Below are positions 31,858-39,927 of a DNA stretch of 40,959 nt, one piece after another. The first letter of the stretch is position 1; every line of letters starts with the position of its first letter. The notes below the pieces were generated by a model. That model did not search any database. It was not told the DNA's origin and was given only the letters and a program-made list of their open reading frames with translations. Made by a program: the position numbers and the translations under genes. Source of the DNA: an uncultured Olsenella sp. (lineage in GTDB: Bacteria; Actinomycetota; Coriobacteriia; Coriobacteriales; Atopobiaceae); the NCBI GenBank assembly GCA_900314575.1, contig OMVS01000008.1:1-40959 (forward strand). The letters are read 5' to 3'.

Positions 31858-34011
31858 GTGTCCGACGTAGACCCCACCGAGGGCGGGCCCGGCGGCCGGG
31901 ACCGCATCCAAGAGATCGTCGACTCCGTCCTCGAGGCCATGGGCGACAAGGGCGACGCGAGCATCACGACGCGCACCTACTCCGACGAGCCGATCCTGCG
32001 CACCGGCGCCGACTTCAGGCGCGAGCGGGAGTCGCGCGACGCCAGCCGCCCGAACGACGCCCCCTCCAAACGCACCCCGACCCAGGCGGACGGGACCCCG
32101 CCCCGCACGGGCGAGGCCCAGGTGCGCCGGAGCCGGAGCAGCCAGGAGTACCAGGAGATCATCCGCCGGTCCTACGAGCGCTCGACCGCCCGCGCGGAAC
32201 GCGCCTGGAGGCCGGCGACGATCGGCACCTCCTCCCTGCCGGAGACGCTCCGGCAGCTGCGCGCGCTCGAGCACGAGCTGCCCCACTCCGGCAGGAGGCA
32301 GGAGGCGGAGCTGTTCGTGCGCCAGGCCCGCCTCGCCGAGGACTACGCGGACGACACGTCCTTCTCCGCCATCTACGTCTACCAGCAGCTGCCGACCTAC
32401 CGAGCGCTGGGCAACCTCGAGCTGCGCGGCTACTTCGCCTGGAGGGCCGAGTGGAGGCGTGGCGTGGCGTCCACGATCCCCTATGCCTACGCGCGCCTCC
32501 TCGCCGCCGAGCTCGTCAACGGAGTCGGGTGCGGGCGCCGGCGGGACGAGAAGGACCCGGGGTCCGAGGGCCCCGCCGAGCCCGAGGGGAGCGGGCGGCC
32601 CCGCAAGGACGCCGCGCCCGCCTGGGGCGACGCCTGCGCGCGCGAGCTCCTGCGCCTCAGGGACGCCGCCCCCGAGCTCTGCACGTCCGGCATGGGCCCC
32701 AACCTCGTCCGCGAGCTCTCGGGTTGGCTCGACGACTGCGTCGTCTGCCTCGGCGCGGACCCCGCGCTCGCGGTCTCCGAGTGGGAGCGGACCTTCGGCG
32801 CGGCGGTCAGGGTGCTGCGCATCGCCGAGGGACGCGCCGTCTCGGACGCGGCGGCGGCGCGCAGGGCCGCGCGGACCGCCGCCGGGCCGGGAGGAGCCCT
32901 CGCCCGGGAGGACGCCCGGAGGGAGTACGCCCGCGTCACGGGCGACGCGCGCTCGGCCTTCGCGCGCGACCCGATGGAATGCATCGCCGACAAGGACGCG
33001 CCGATCACGGACGAGCAGGTCTTCCGCGCCATGCTCGACCTCTCCTCGCGCAAGCCCAACCACTCGCCCTTCTTCCGCACGCACCCCGAGGCCGCCGCGC
33101 GGGTCTCCGCCAGGGTCTTCGCCGCCATGTGCGAGCACTGCGCGCGAAGGCGCAAGGTCGGCTTCGTCGACGGCCTCTTCGGTCCCCCCTGGGCCACGGG
33201 CTACACCCCGTTCCGCGGCCTCCCCTACGTCGAGCCCGAGGGGCTGCCGGACGTCGAGGTGCGCCTCAGCGACGTCGAGCTCGTCATCCGCTCCGAGGGA
33301 CGCCTCAGCGAGCTCAAGGGCTACGACCGCTGCGTCCCCTCGCGCGAGCTCGCGCTCGTCCTGCACGAGATCGACCGCCAGATGAGGGCCGCCTGGCAGG
33401 AGGGCCACCAGCTCAAGCCGAAGGGCCTGCCCAAGTACCTCGTGCGCATCGTCGAGGGGGCCGCGAGCGAGGTCTGGCAGGAGGAGCAGGAGCGCGAGGC
33501 CCGCCGCGTGAGGATCGACTTCTCCCAGCTGGCGCACATCCGCTCCGCCGCCGCGACGACCCGCGAGGCGCTCCTCGTGGACGAGGAGCGCGAGGGCTAC
33601 GTGCCGCCCTCGGAGGCCACGGCCGACGAGGCCCCCCAGCCGGGGACCGCGCCCTCGGGCGCCTCGCCGGCCGCGGGCGTCGTCGCACCAGCAGGCCCCA
33701 CGCAGGCAGCCAGCGACACCGCTCCCGCGCAGGCCGCCGGCGGCGACGTGCCCGAGGGCGGCGCGGGGGAGGAGGGCGCGGAGACGCTCGGCCTCACGCC
33801 GCTCGAACTCGCCGCGCTCGAGCGGATCCTCGACGCCAGGCCGATCGACGACCTCCTCGGCCCGGGCGCGCCCCTGCCCTCCGTCCTCGTCGACTCCATC
33901 AACGAGAAGCTCTTCGACGAGGTCGGCGATGCCGTCGTCGAGGAGACCGACGACGGCTGGCGAGCCGTCGAGGACTACGCGGACGACGTGCGGGAGCTCA
34001 TCGGGGCCTAG
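31858..34011 (+). CDS. TerB-N/TerB-C domain protein
   Basis: 717 residues, GTG start behind AAGGAGG. Residues about 145-320 match the TerB-N pattern: AELFVRQARLAEDYADDTSF, LPTYRALGNLELRGYFAWR, PYAYARLLAAELVNGVG. Residues about 549-715 match TerB-C: RRVRIDFSQLAHIR, TREALLVDEE, then LTPLELAALERILD, DSINEKLFDEVGD and VEDYADDVREL. The N-terminal 110 residues are charged and disordered, and an Ala/Pro linker (585-640) interrupts TerB-C. A classical acidic TerB core between the two is not obvious to me. Such proteins are known beside SF2 helicases and P-loop ATPases, as here, in predicted DNA-processing or stress systems. Expressed separately from the next gene, which has its own promoter 145 bp downstream. 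Confidence 0.75.
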   Translation: MSDVDPTEGGPGGRDRIQEIVDSVLEAMGDKGDASITTRTYSDEPILRTGADFRRERESRDASRPNDAPSKRTPTQADGTPPRTGEAQVRRSRSSQEYQEIIRRSYERSTARAERAWRPATIGTSSLPETLRQLRALEHELPHSGRRQEAELFVRQARLAEDYADDTSFSAIYVYQQLPTYRALGNLELRGYFAWRAEWRRGVASTIPYAYARLLAAELVNGVGCGRRRDEKDPGSEGPAEPEGSGRPRKDAAPAWGDACARELLRLRDAAPELCTSGMGPNLVRELSGWLDDCVVCLGADPALAVSEWERTFGAAVRVLRIAEGRAVSDAAAARRAARTAAGPGGALAREDARREYARVTGDARSAFARDPMECIADKDAPITDEQVFRAMLDLSSRKPNHSPFFRTHPEAAARVSARVFAAMCEHCARRRKVGFVDGLFGPPWATGYTPFRGLPYVEPEGLPDVEVRLSDVELVIRSEGRLSELKGYDRCVPSRELALVLHEIDRQMRAAWQEGHQLKPKGLPKYLVRIVEGAASEVWQEEQEREARRVRIDFSQLAHIRSAAATTREALLVDEEREGYVPPSEATADEAPQPGTAPSGASPAAGVVAPAGPTQAASDTAPAQAAGGDVPEGGAGEEGAETLGLTPLELAALERILDARPIDDLLGPGAPLPSVLVDSINEKLFDEVGDAVVEETDDGWRAVEDYADDVRELIGA

Positions 34012-34056
34012 GCCTCGCGGCGCGCCGGTCGCGAGGACCTGTGAGAACTTTATTTA

Positions 34057-34068
34057 GAACAACTGTTC
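34057..34068. promoter_or_regulatory. LexA (SOS) box-like palindrome
   Basis: GAACAACTGTTC: the GAAC-N4-GTTC core of Gram-positive LexA sites, perfect in both half-sites. It overlaps the -35 region of the promoter for the ATPase-helicase pair. Regulation by LexA is inferred, because no lexA gene is in the window. Confidence 0.6.
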
Positions 34069-34094
34069 CCCTCCCCCGTCCTGTAGTGTACAAT
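34066..34094 (+). promoter_or_regulatory. Promoter of the ATPase-helicase unit
   Basis: A good -10 element, TACAAT (34089-34094), 17 bp after a weak -35, TTCCCC (34066-34071), in an A+T-richer gap between the TerB-N gene and the ATPase gene. Confidence 0.55.
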
Positions 34095-34156
34095 CAGGCT
34101 TCAGCCCAAGGTCACGAGCAACCGGGCCATCGTGCGCTTCGGGGAATCGAGGGAAC

Positions 34157-35509
34157 ATGTCAGCAGCCACGGGCAACAAGCGCGTCCCCAAGCGCATCGC
34201 GTCGGTCATCGTCAACTCGCTCAAGGGCGGTGTCGTGCCGCGCGTGGGCCTGCCCTACATCACCGTGGGCCGCGAGCGCGAGATAGGCGCCCTCCTGCAC
34301 GACCTCGACCTCGTGGCGGACGGCGGGGCGAGCTTCCGCTTCCTCGTCGGCAGGTACGGCAGCGGCAAGAGCTTCCTGCTCCAGACCATCCGCAACCACG
34401 CCATGGGCAAGGACTTCGTCGTCTGCGACGCGGACCTCTCGCCCGAGCGGCGCCTGCAGGGCGGCTCCGGCCAGGGCCTCGCCACCTACCGCGAGCTCGT
34501 CCGCAACCTCTCGACCAAGACCCGTCCCGAGGGCGGCGCCCTGAACCTCATCCTCGACCGCTGGATCTCCAACGTGGAGGGCCAGGTCACCGTGGGGGAG
34601 GGCCTCCACCCCGAGGACGACGGCTTCGCCGAGGCCGTCGAGCGCAAGATCCTCGAGTGCGTCCGCTCGCTCGAGGAGCTCGTCCACGGCTACGACTTCG
34701 CGCGCCTCCTCACCCGCTACTGGCGCGCCCACCTCGAGGGCGATGACGAGACCAAGTCCCTCGTCACCAAGTGGTTCAGGGGCGAGTACCGCACCAAGAG
34801 CGAGGCTAGGCGCGAGCTGGGCGTCAACATCGTGATCGGCGACGACGACTGGTACGACTACCTCAAGATCTTCGCCGCGTTCTTCCGCGGCGCCGGCTAC
34901 AAGGGGCTCATCGTCCTCATCGACGAGCTGGTCAACCTGTACAAGATCCCCAACGCCATCAGCCGCCAGTACAACTACGAGAAGATCCTCACGATGTACA
35001 ACGACACCCTGCAGGGCAAGGCCCACTACCTGGGCATCATCATGGGCGGCACGCCCCAGTCGATCGAGGACCGCCGCCGCGGGCTCTACTCCTACGAGGC
35101 CCTGCGCTCCCGCCTCACGCAGGGGCGCTTCGCGTCCGACGGCCTCGTCGACCTGCTCGCCCCGGTGATCCACCTGCAGCCCCTGACCTACGAGGAGCTC
35201 CTCGTCCTCACGGAGAAGCTCGCGGACATCCACGCCGGACTCTTCGGCTACCAGCGGACCATCACCGAGGACGAGCTCGTCCAGTTCCTGCAGGCCGAGT
35301 ACGGCCGCGTCGGCGCGGACACCCACCTCACGCCCCGCGAGGTCATCAGGGACTTCGTGGAGATGCTCGACATCCTCTCGCAGAACCCCAAGCTCTCCCC
35401 CGCCGACCTCCTCAAGGACCAGCTCCTCTCAGGCCCCGTGGCCTCCCCCGCCTCCGTCGCGGACGGCTCGAGCGCGCGCGAGGACGACTTCACCGAGTTC
35501 GAGATCTAG
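34157..35509 (+). CDS. BrxC/BrxD-like P-loop ATPase (DUF2791 type)
   Basis: 450 residues. Walker A is GRYGSGKS (65-72) and Walker B is LIVLIDELVNLY (about 251-262); IIMGGTPQ follows as a sensor-like strand. YRELVRNLSTK, YDFARLLTRYW and LTPREVIRDFVEMLDIL are typical of the P-loop family that includes the BREX ATPases BrxC and BrxD. BrxD is a smaller ATPase found with a helicase, BrxHI, in some BREX types. No PglX, PglZ, BrxA or BrxB genes are present, so this is not a BREX locus; it fits the TerB-ATPase-helicase cassette. Start ATG follows GAGGGA. Eight bases separate it from the helicase, so the two are one operon. DNA-loading of the helicase is an inference. Confidence 0.8.
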   Translation: MSAATGNKRVPKRIASVIVNSLKGGVVPRVGLPYITVGREREIGALLHDLDLVADGGASFRFLVGRYGSGKSFLLQTIRNHAMGKDFVVCDADLSPERRLQGGSGQGLATYRELVRNLSTKTRPEGGALNLILDRWISNVEGQVTVGEGLHPEDDGFAEAVERKILECVRSLEELVHGYDFARLLTRYWRAHLEGDDETKSLVTKWFRGEYRTKSEARRELGVNIVIGDDDWYDYLKIFAAFFRGAGYKGLIVLIDELVNLYKIPNAISRQYNYEKILTMYNDTLQGKAHYLGIIMGGTPQSIEDRRRGLYSYEALRSRLTQGRFASDGLVDLLAPVIHLQPLTYEELLVLTEKLADIHAGLFGYQRTITEDELVQFLQAEYGRVGADTHLTPREVIRDFVEMLDILSQNPKLSPADLLKDQLLSGPVASPASVADGSSAREDDFTEFEI

Positions 35510-35517
35510 GCCGCACC

Positions 35518-37929
35518 ATGGGCGCCTTCGACCGCTACGCACCCTTCGTCCAGGACTTCATCTACGACCACAACTGGGAGAGCCTCCGTTCCGTGCAGGT
35601 CGCGGCCGCCGACGCCATCTTCAACACGGACGACAACGTCCTTCTCACCGCGTCGACCGCCTCGGGCAAGACCGAGGCGGCCTTCTTCCCCATCCTCACC
35701 GAGCTCTGGGAGGACCCTCCCGCCTCGGTCGGCTGCATCTACATCGGCCCCCTGAAGGCGCTGATTAACGACCAGTTCCTCCGCCTGGAGGACCTCTGCG
35801 CCGAGGGCGACATACCCGTGTGGCACTGGCACGGGGACGTCTCGCAGTCCCACAAGGCCAAGATGCTCAAGCACCCCTCCGGGATCCTCCAGATAACCCC
35901 GGAGTCGCTCGAATCCATGCTCCTGCACCGCCACGCCGCGATCGGGAGGATCTTCTCGGACCTGCGCTTCGTCGTGATCGACGAGGTCCACTCCCTGCTC
36001 CGTGGGGACCGCGGGGACCAGACCCTATGCTGCATCGAGCGGCTCTCGCGCCTCGCGGGCGTGAACCCCAGGAGGATCGGCCTCTCTGCCACCATCGGCG
36101 ACCCCACCGCCGCCGGCGCCTACCTCTCCGCCGGCACGGGGCGGCGCTGCGTCATCCCCAGGCTCGACGCCCCCAAGGATCGCTGGCGCATCTCGATGGA
36201 GCACTTCTACGTCACCGGCCCCCAGGCGCCCGAGCGCGGCGAGGACGGCCTCGGACGAGGGGAGGCCGCAAGCGAGCCCTCCTACGAGGTACCGCTCGCC
36301 GAGCCCAGCTGCGAGCGCGTGCCCCCGAGGGCCGAGCGGGCGCAGGACGCGCCCGAGGTGTCGGGAGGCGCAGAGCCCGAGCAGCCCGACCACGAGGAGC
36401 CCAGCGACAGCGCGCCCGTCTTCGCGGACCCGGGGCTCGCCTACGTGTTCGAGCACACCAAGGGCCACAAGTGCCTCGTCTTCGCCAACTCCCGAGAGGA
36501 GGCGGAGTCCGTCACGACCTCGCTCAGGCAGTACTGCGAGGCCTGCGGCGAGCCCGACCGCTTCCTGATCCACCACGGCAACCTCTCGGCCAGCCTGAGG
36601 GAGACCGCCGAGGACCTCATGCGCGAGGAGGACAGCTGCCTCACCACGGTCACCACCTCCACGCTCGAGCTAGGCATAGACATCGGCCGCCTCGAGCGCG
36701 CCTTCCAGATCGACGCCCCCTTCACCGTGAGCTCCTTCCTGCAGCGCATGGGCCGCACCGGCAGGCGTGGCCAGCCCCCCGAGATGTGGTTCCTCATGCG
36801 CGAGGAGGAGCCGGAGGCCCGGGCGCTCCTCCCGGAGACGATCCCCTGGAAGCTCCTGCAGGGCATCGCCCTCGTCCAGCTCTACGTCGAGGACCGCTGG
36901 GTCGAGCCGCCCCGCCTGGACGGGCTGCCCTTCAGCCTGCTCTACCACCAGACCATGGCGACGCTCGCCTCGTCCGGCGAGCTCACGGCCCCAGAGCTCG
37001 CGAGGCGCGTGCTCACCCTCACGCCCTTCCACCGCATCTCCCTGGACGACTACGCCGTTCTCCTGCGCCACCTGCTGGAGATCGACCACCTCGAGCGCAC
37101 CGACGAGGGCGGCCTCGTCGTCGGCCTCGCCGGCGAGCGCGTCTGCAACGACTTCCGCTTCTACGCCGTCTTCGCGGAGGACGAGGAGTACACCGTCCGC
37201 AGCGAGTCCGAGGAGCTCGGCACGATCGTGCAGCCTCCCCCGGTGGGCGAGCGCATCGCGATAGCGGGCGCCGTCTGGGTCATCGAGGAGATCGACTACA
37301 AGCGCCACCTCATCCAGTGCACCAAGGTCAAGGGGAAGGTACCCGCCTACTTCGGCATGGTCGCGGGAGACATAGACACCCACGTTCTCGAGCGCATGCG
37401 CGGCGTCCTCGAGGAGGGGCGCAGCTACCCCTACCTCAAGCGCAACGCCCGCGCCCGGCTCGCCCAGGCGCGCCACGTCGCCTCGTTCGCCCGCGTGGCG
37501 AGCGAGCCGCTCGTCTGCCTCGGCGGCACCATGTGGTGCCTCTTCCCCTGGCTCGGCAGCTACGCCTTCCTCGCCCTCGAGCGCTTCCTCAAGATCCGGT
37601 GCGGCGAGCGCCTCGGCCTCAAGGGGCTCGACTCGTCGCGCCCCTACTTCATGCAGTTCGTGATGAGGGCGGACGCCCGCACCTTCTACCGCGTCGTGAA
37701 GGAGGAGGCCGCCAAGCCGCTCGACCCGATGGAGCTGCTCTACCCCACCGAGGTCCCCTACTTCGACAAGTACGACGAGTTCGTGCCCGAGGAGCTCGTG
37801 CGCAAGGGCTTCGCCCTCGGCGTGCTCGACGTGGAGGGCATGCTCGAGCGCGTGCGCTCCTGGCCGGACGAGCCGGCCGCGGCCAGGCTCGCGACCCGCG
37901 CCCAGCTCCCGCCACAGTCCCGCGGGTAG
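35518..37929 (+). CDS. DEVH-box superfamily 2 helicase (BrxHI/Lhr-like)
   Basis: 803 residues. Motor motifs in order: TASGKT (47-52, motif I), IGPLKALINDQ (Ia), ITPESLE, VVIDEVHSLLRGDRGDQ (DEVH at 155-158, motif II), LSATIGDP (III), VFANSREEAESV (IV), TSTLELGIDIG (V) and QRMGRTGRRGQ (409-418, VI). The RGDRGDQ after motif II is typical of Lhr-type and BREX-associated helicases. An acidic Pro/Glu insert (about 240-300) separates the two RecA lobes. The C-terminal 370 residues include a winged-helix-like part and a domain I do not recognise. It should unwind or translocate on nucleic acid. Cotranscribed with the ATPase; partner of the TerB-N protein by context. Confidence 0.87.
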   Translation: MGAFDRYAPFVQDFIYDHNWESLRSVQVAAADAIFNTDDNVLLTASTASGKTEAAFFPILTELWEDPPASVGCIYIGPLKALINDQFLRLEDLCAEGDIPVWHWHGDVSQSHKAKMLKHPSGILQITPESLESMLLHRHAAIGRIFSDLRFVVIDEVHSLLRGDRGDQTLCCIERLSRLAGVNPRRIGLSATIGDPTAAGAYLSAGTGRRCVIPRLDAPKDRWRISMEHFYVTGPQAPERGEDGLGRGEAASEPSYEVPLAEPSCERVPPRAERAQDAPEVSGGAEPEQPDHEEPSDSAPVFADPGLAYVFEHTKGHKCLVFANSREEAESVTTSLRQYCEACGEPDRFLIHHGNLSASLRETAEDLMREEDSCLTTVTTSTLELGIDIGRLERAFQIDAPFTVSSFLQRMGRTGRRGQPPEMWFLMREEEPEARALLPETIPWKLLQGIALVQLYVEDRWVEPPRLDGLPFSLLYHQTMATLASSGELTAPELARRVLTLTPFHRISLDDYAVLLRHLLEIDHLERTDEGGLVVGLAGERVCNDFRFYAVFAEDEEYTVRSESEELGTIVQPPPVGERIAIAGAVWVIEEIDYKRHLIQCTKVKGKVPAYFGMVAGDIDTHVLERMRGVLEEGRSYPYLKRNARARLAQARHVASFARVASEPLVCLGGTMWCLFPWLGSYAFLALERFLKIRCGERLGLKGLDSSRPYFMQFVMRADARTFYRVVKEEAAKPLDPMELLYPTEVPYFDKYDEFVPEELVRKGFALGVLDVEGMLERVRSWPDEPAAARLATRAQLPPQSRG

Positions 37930-37985
37930 GCGCCTGCGCCCGCGCCCCGTCGCCGCCCGTCGCGGCGCCGGGGCGCGCAGGCGCC
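37929..37985. terminator. Convergent terminator between helicase and U32 gene
   Basis: GGCGCCTGCG (37929-37938) pairs with CGCAGGCGCC (37976-37985), and inner GC-rich arms extend it. The helicase and U32 genes converge here. Confidence 0.55.
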
Positions 37986-37988
37986 GGG

Positions 37989-39230
37989 CTACCTGCGGAG
38001 CACGTCCAGGGGCCGCAGGGGGAAGGGCGAGAGGAGCCGGTAGCGCTCCATCGCCCGCGAGAGCTCGCCCGCCCGCTCCCAGCCGGCGAGCGCGTCGTGG
38101 TGCTCGAGCCCCTCGAGGCGCAGCGTACGCACGGGCTCGCCCGCGCAGACCGCCTCGAGCTCGTCGCCCGCCCGCGCCTTGTTGCGGCACACGACTTCGA
38201 CCGCAAAGCGCGCCCGCCCCTCCGGGCCCGGCGCGGCGGGCGCGCACGAGACGACCGTGGCCACCATGACCTTCTCGCGCAGGTAGTCGACGTCGCCCGG
38301 GTTCTGGGTGGGGTCGCCGTAGAAGAACCCCGTCGAGAAGGGCCGGTGGCTCGTCGCGTCGAGCTCGCCCATCCAGCGGGAGGCGGGCTCGCCGTCGAGC
38401 ACGTGCCGGTAGGCGTTGGTCACCGTCGCCGTGTAGTAGGCGCCCTTCGCGCGACCCTCGAGCTTGATGGCGCTGACCCCGGCGCGATCGAGGTCGTCCA
38501 GGTGGTCCAGCATCTCGAGGTCGTTGCTCGACAGGACGTAGCTCCACCTGCCGTCGTCCTCGACCGGCATCCTGCGCTCCTCGGGGCGGCGCTCCTCGAC
38601 GAGCTGGTAGCCCCAGCGGCACGGCTGGGCGCACGCGCCGAAGCTGGCGCCCCGCGAGCGGCCCACCATCTCGCTCGAGAGGAGGCAACGGCCCGAGACG
38701 GCCATGCACATGGAGCCGTGGGCGAAGACCTCGAGCTCGAGGCCCGGGAAGCCGTCCGCGTCGAGTCTGCGCCTGACGCCCGCGACCTCCTCCAAGGCGA
38801 GCTCGCGCGCAAGCACGACGCGCCGGGCGCCGAGGCGCGCGTACTCCTCCGCGGCGCGGGCGTTCATCACGGAGGCCTGCGTGCTCACGTGGACCTCGAC
38901 GTGGGGCGCGCACTCCCGCACGAGCGCGATGGCCCCCAGGTCCGCAACGATCGCCGCGTCCACGCCGATCGAGTCGGCGAAGCGGAGGTAGTCGGGCAGG
39001 CGCTCGATGTCGGAGTCGAGCATGAGCGTGTTGACCGCGAGGTGGACGGCGACGCCCGCCGCATGCGCCCGCTCGACCGCGCGGGCGAGCTGGGGGCGGT
39101 CGAAGTTGTCGCTCCGGGAGCGCATCCCCCACTCCCTGCCGGCGAGGTAGACCTCGTCCGCCCCGAAGTGGATGGCCATGTCGAGCTGCTCCGGCCCTCC
39201 GGCCGGGGCGAGCAGCCTCATCGTCCCCAT
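37989..39230 (-). CDS. U32-family protein (TrhP/RlhA-like, annotated as peptidase U32)
   Basis: 413 residues. U32 members include TrhP, which with prephenate-derived chemistry hydroxylates tRNA wobble uridine, and RlhA, acting on 23S rRNA; protease activity is an older assignment. Four conserved-type cysteines are visible: Cys175 and Cys182 in GSMCMAVSGRCLLS, Cys200 and Cys204 in GACAQPCRWGY, consistent with an iron-sulfur site. The barrel signature LLAPAGGPEQLDMAIHFGADEVYLAG opens the protein, and SSNDLEMLDHL and IKLEGRAKGAYY follow. Start ATG 39228-39230 follows GGAGG; a second ATG three codons on is possible. Likely an RNA-modification enzyme; exact substrate not assigned. Confidence 0.83.
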   Translation of the reverse strand: MGTMRLLAPAGGPEQLDMAIHFGADEVYLAGREWGMRSRSDNFDRPQLARAVERAHAAGVAVHLAVNTLMLDSDIERLPDYLRFADSIGVDAAIVADLGAIALVRECAPHVEVHVSTQASVMNARAAEEYARLGARRVVLARELALEEVAGVRRRLDADGFPGLELEVFAHGSMCMAVSGRCLLSSEMVGRSRGASFGACAQPCRWGYQLVEERRPEERRMPVEDDGRWSYVLSSNDLEMLDHLDDLDRAGVSAIKLEGRAKGAYYTATVTNAYRHVLDGEPASRWMGELDATSHRPFSTGFFYGDPTQNPGDVDYLREKVMVATVVSCAPAAPGPEGRARFAVEVVCRNKARAGDELEAVCAGEPVRTLRLEGLEHHDALAGWERAGELSRAMERYRLLSPFPLRPLDVLRR

Positions 39231-39509
39231 GCGACCCCCTCCCGGACGCCGACCCGGCGTCCGATACGGCATCGTAGCATGCGCCGCCCCCGCCCCTCCG
39301 TCCGTCCGCCCCCCTCGCATATATGTCACTTGTGTCGTTTCATTTTCTCGGCCGCGAGGCGCCCGGCCGGTCGGCCGTCGGGTATAACGGTTGGAGGGGG
39401 AGTCACAGGGGCCCAGGGGTTGCGCCTCCGGGGCCGGCCGCAAGGCCGGGCCCCGGGAGCGCCGCCCCAACCGCAGTCCTGGCCCCGACACCCCGGGGAG
39501 GCGGGAGCC

Positions 39510-39764
39510 ATGGGCAGGAGCGTGCTGATCAAGGACACGACGCGCGAGGAGCGCATCCGCATCGTCAACAAGGCCCTCTCGTGGTGCGACGACTCGAGCT
39601 GCGAGAACTGCAGCGGATGCAGCATGGGCGTCGGCAGCGTGGAGGCGATGTACGCCCCCTACATCGACGGCAGGCTGGAGCTGCGCGAGATCAACTACCT
39701 CCACGCCGCGCGCCACTTCACCCTCGGCGGCGGCTACGCGCCCGACCCGCTCGAGAGGACGTAG
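39510..39764 (+). CDS. 84-residue Cys-rich small protein
   Basis: I do not recognise a family. ATG at 39510 with GGGAGGCGGGAG upstream. The protein has an N-terminal charged helix (LIKDTTREERIRIVNKAL), then a cluster of four cysteines, WCDDSSCENCSGCSMG, spaced C-x4-C-x2-C-x2-C. A calmer tail follows (YIDGRLELREINYLHAARHF). The cluster suits a metal or Fe-S site. No signal peptide. It sits alone between the divergent U32 gene and galE. Its codon use, ribosome site and structured composition favour a real gene over a chance frame. Confidence 0.65.
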   Translation: MGRSVLIKDTTREERIRIVNKALSWCDDSSCENCSGCSMGVGSVEAMYAPYIDGRLELREINYLHAARHFTLGGGYAPDPLERT

Positions 39765-39927
39765 GGGCGCCCCTGGGATAATCGTGGCCGTTTCGCTTGC
39801 CGCCGTCGGCGAATGGTGTGCGACTTATACTCTACTCACGTTGGCAGGAAGCTGGCCCGGGCACGCGCCCGCGCGCCGCCCCGCCTCGCCTTCGCACCCC
39901 GTCTGCACCTGTCACTCCGGAGGTAGC

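Noticed and set aside
27943-33537. An 1864-codon open frame on the minus strand across purL and the TerB-N gene
   Set aside because: Same antisense artefact. It spans a strong terminator and two real genes and has no domain-like sequence.
34157-37929. A BREX phage-defence locus
   Set aside because: Only the BrxD-like ATPase and BrxHI-like helicase are present. There is no PglX, PglZ, BrxA, BrxB or BrxL within the window.
35820-39764. A 1314-codon plus-strand frame overlapping the helicase and crossing into the U32 region
   Set aside because: Arg/Pro/Ala-rich shadow frame. It shares only its last part with the real 84-residue gene at 39510.
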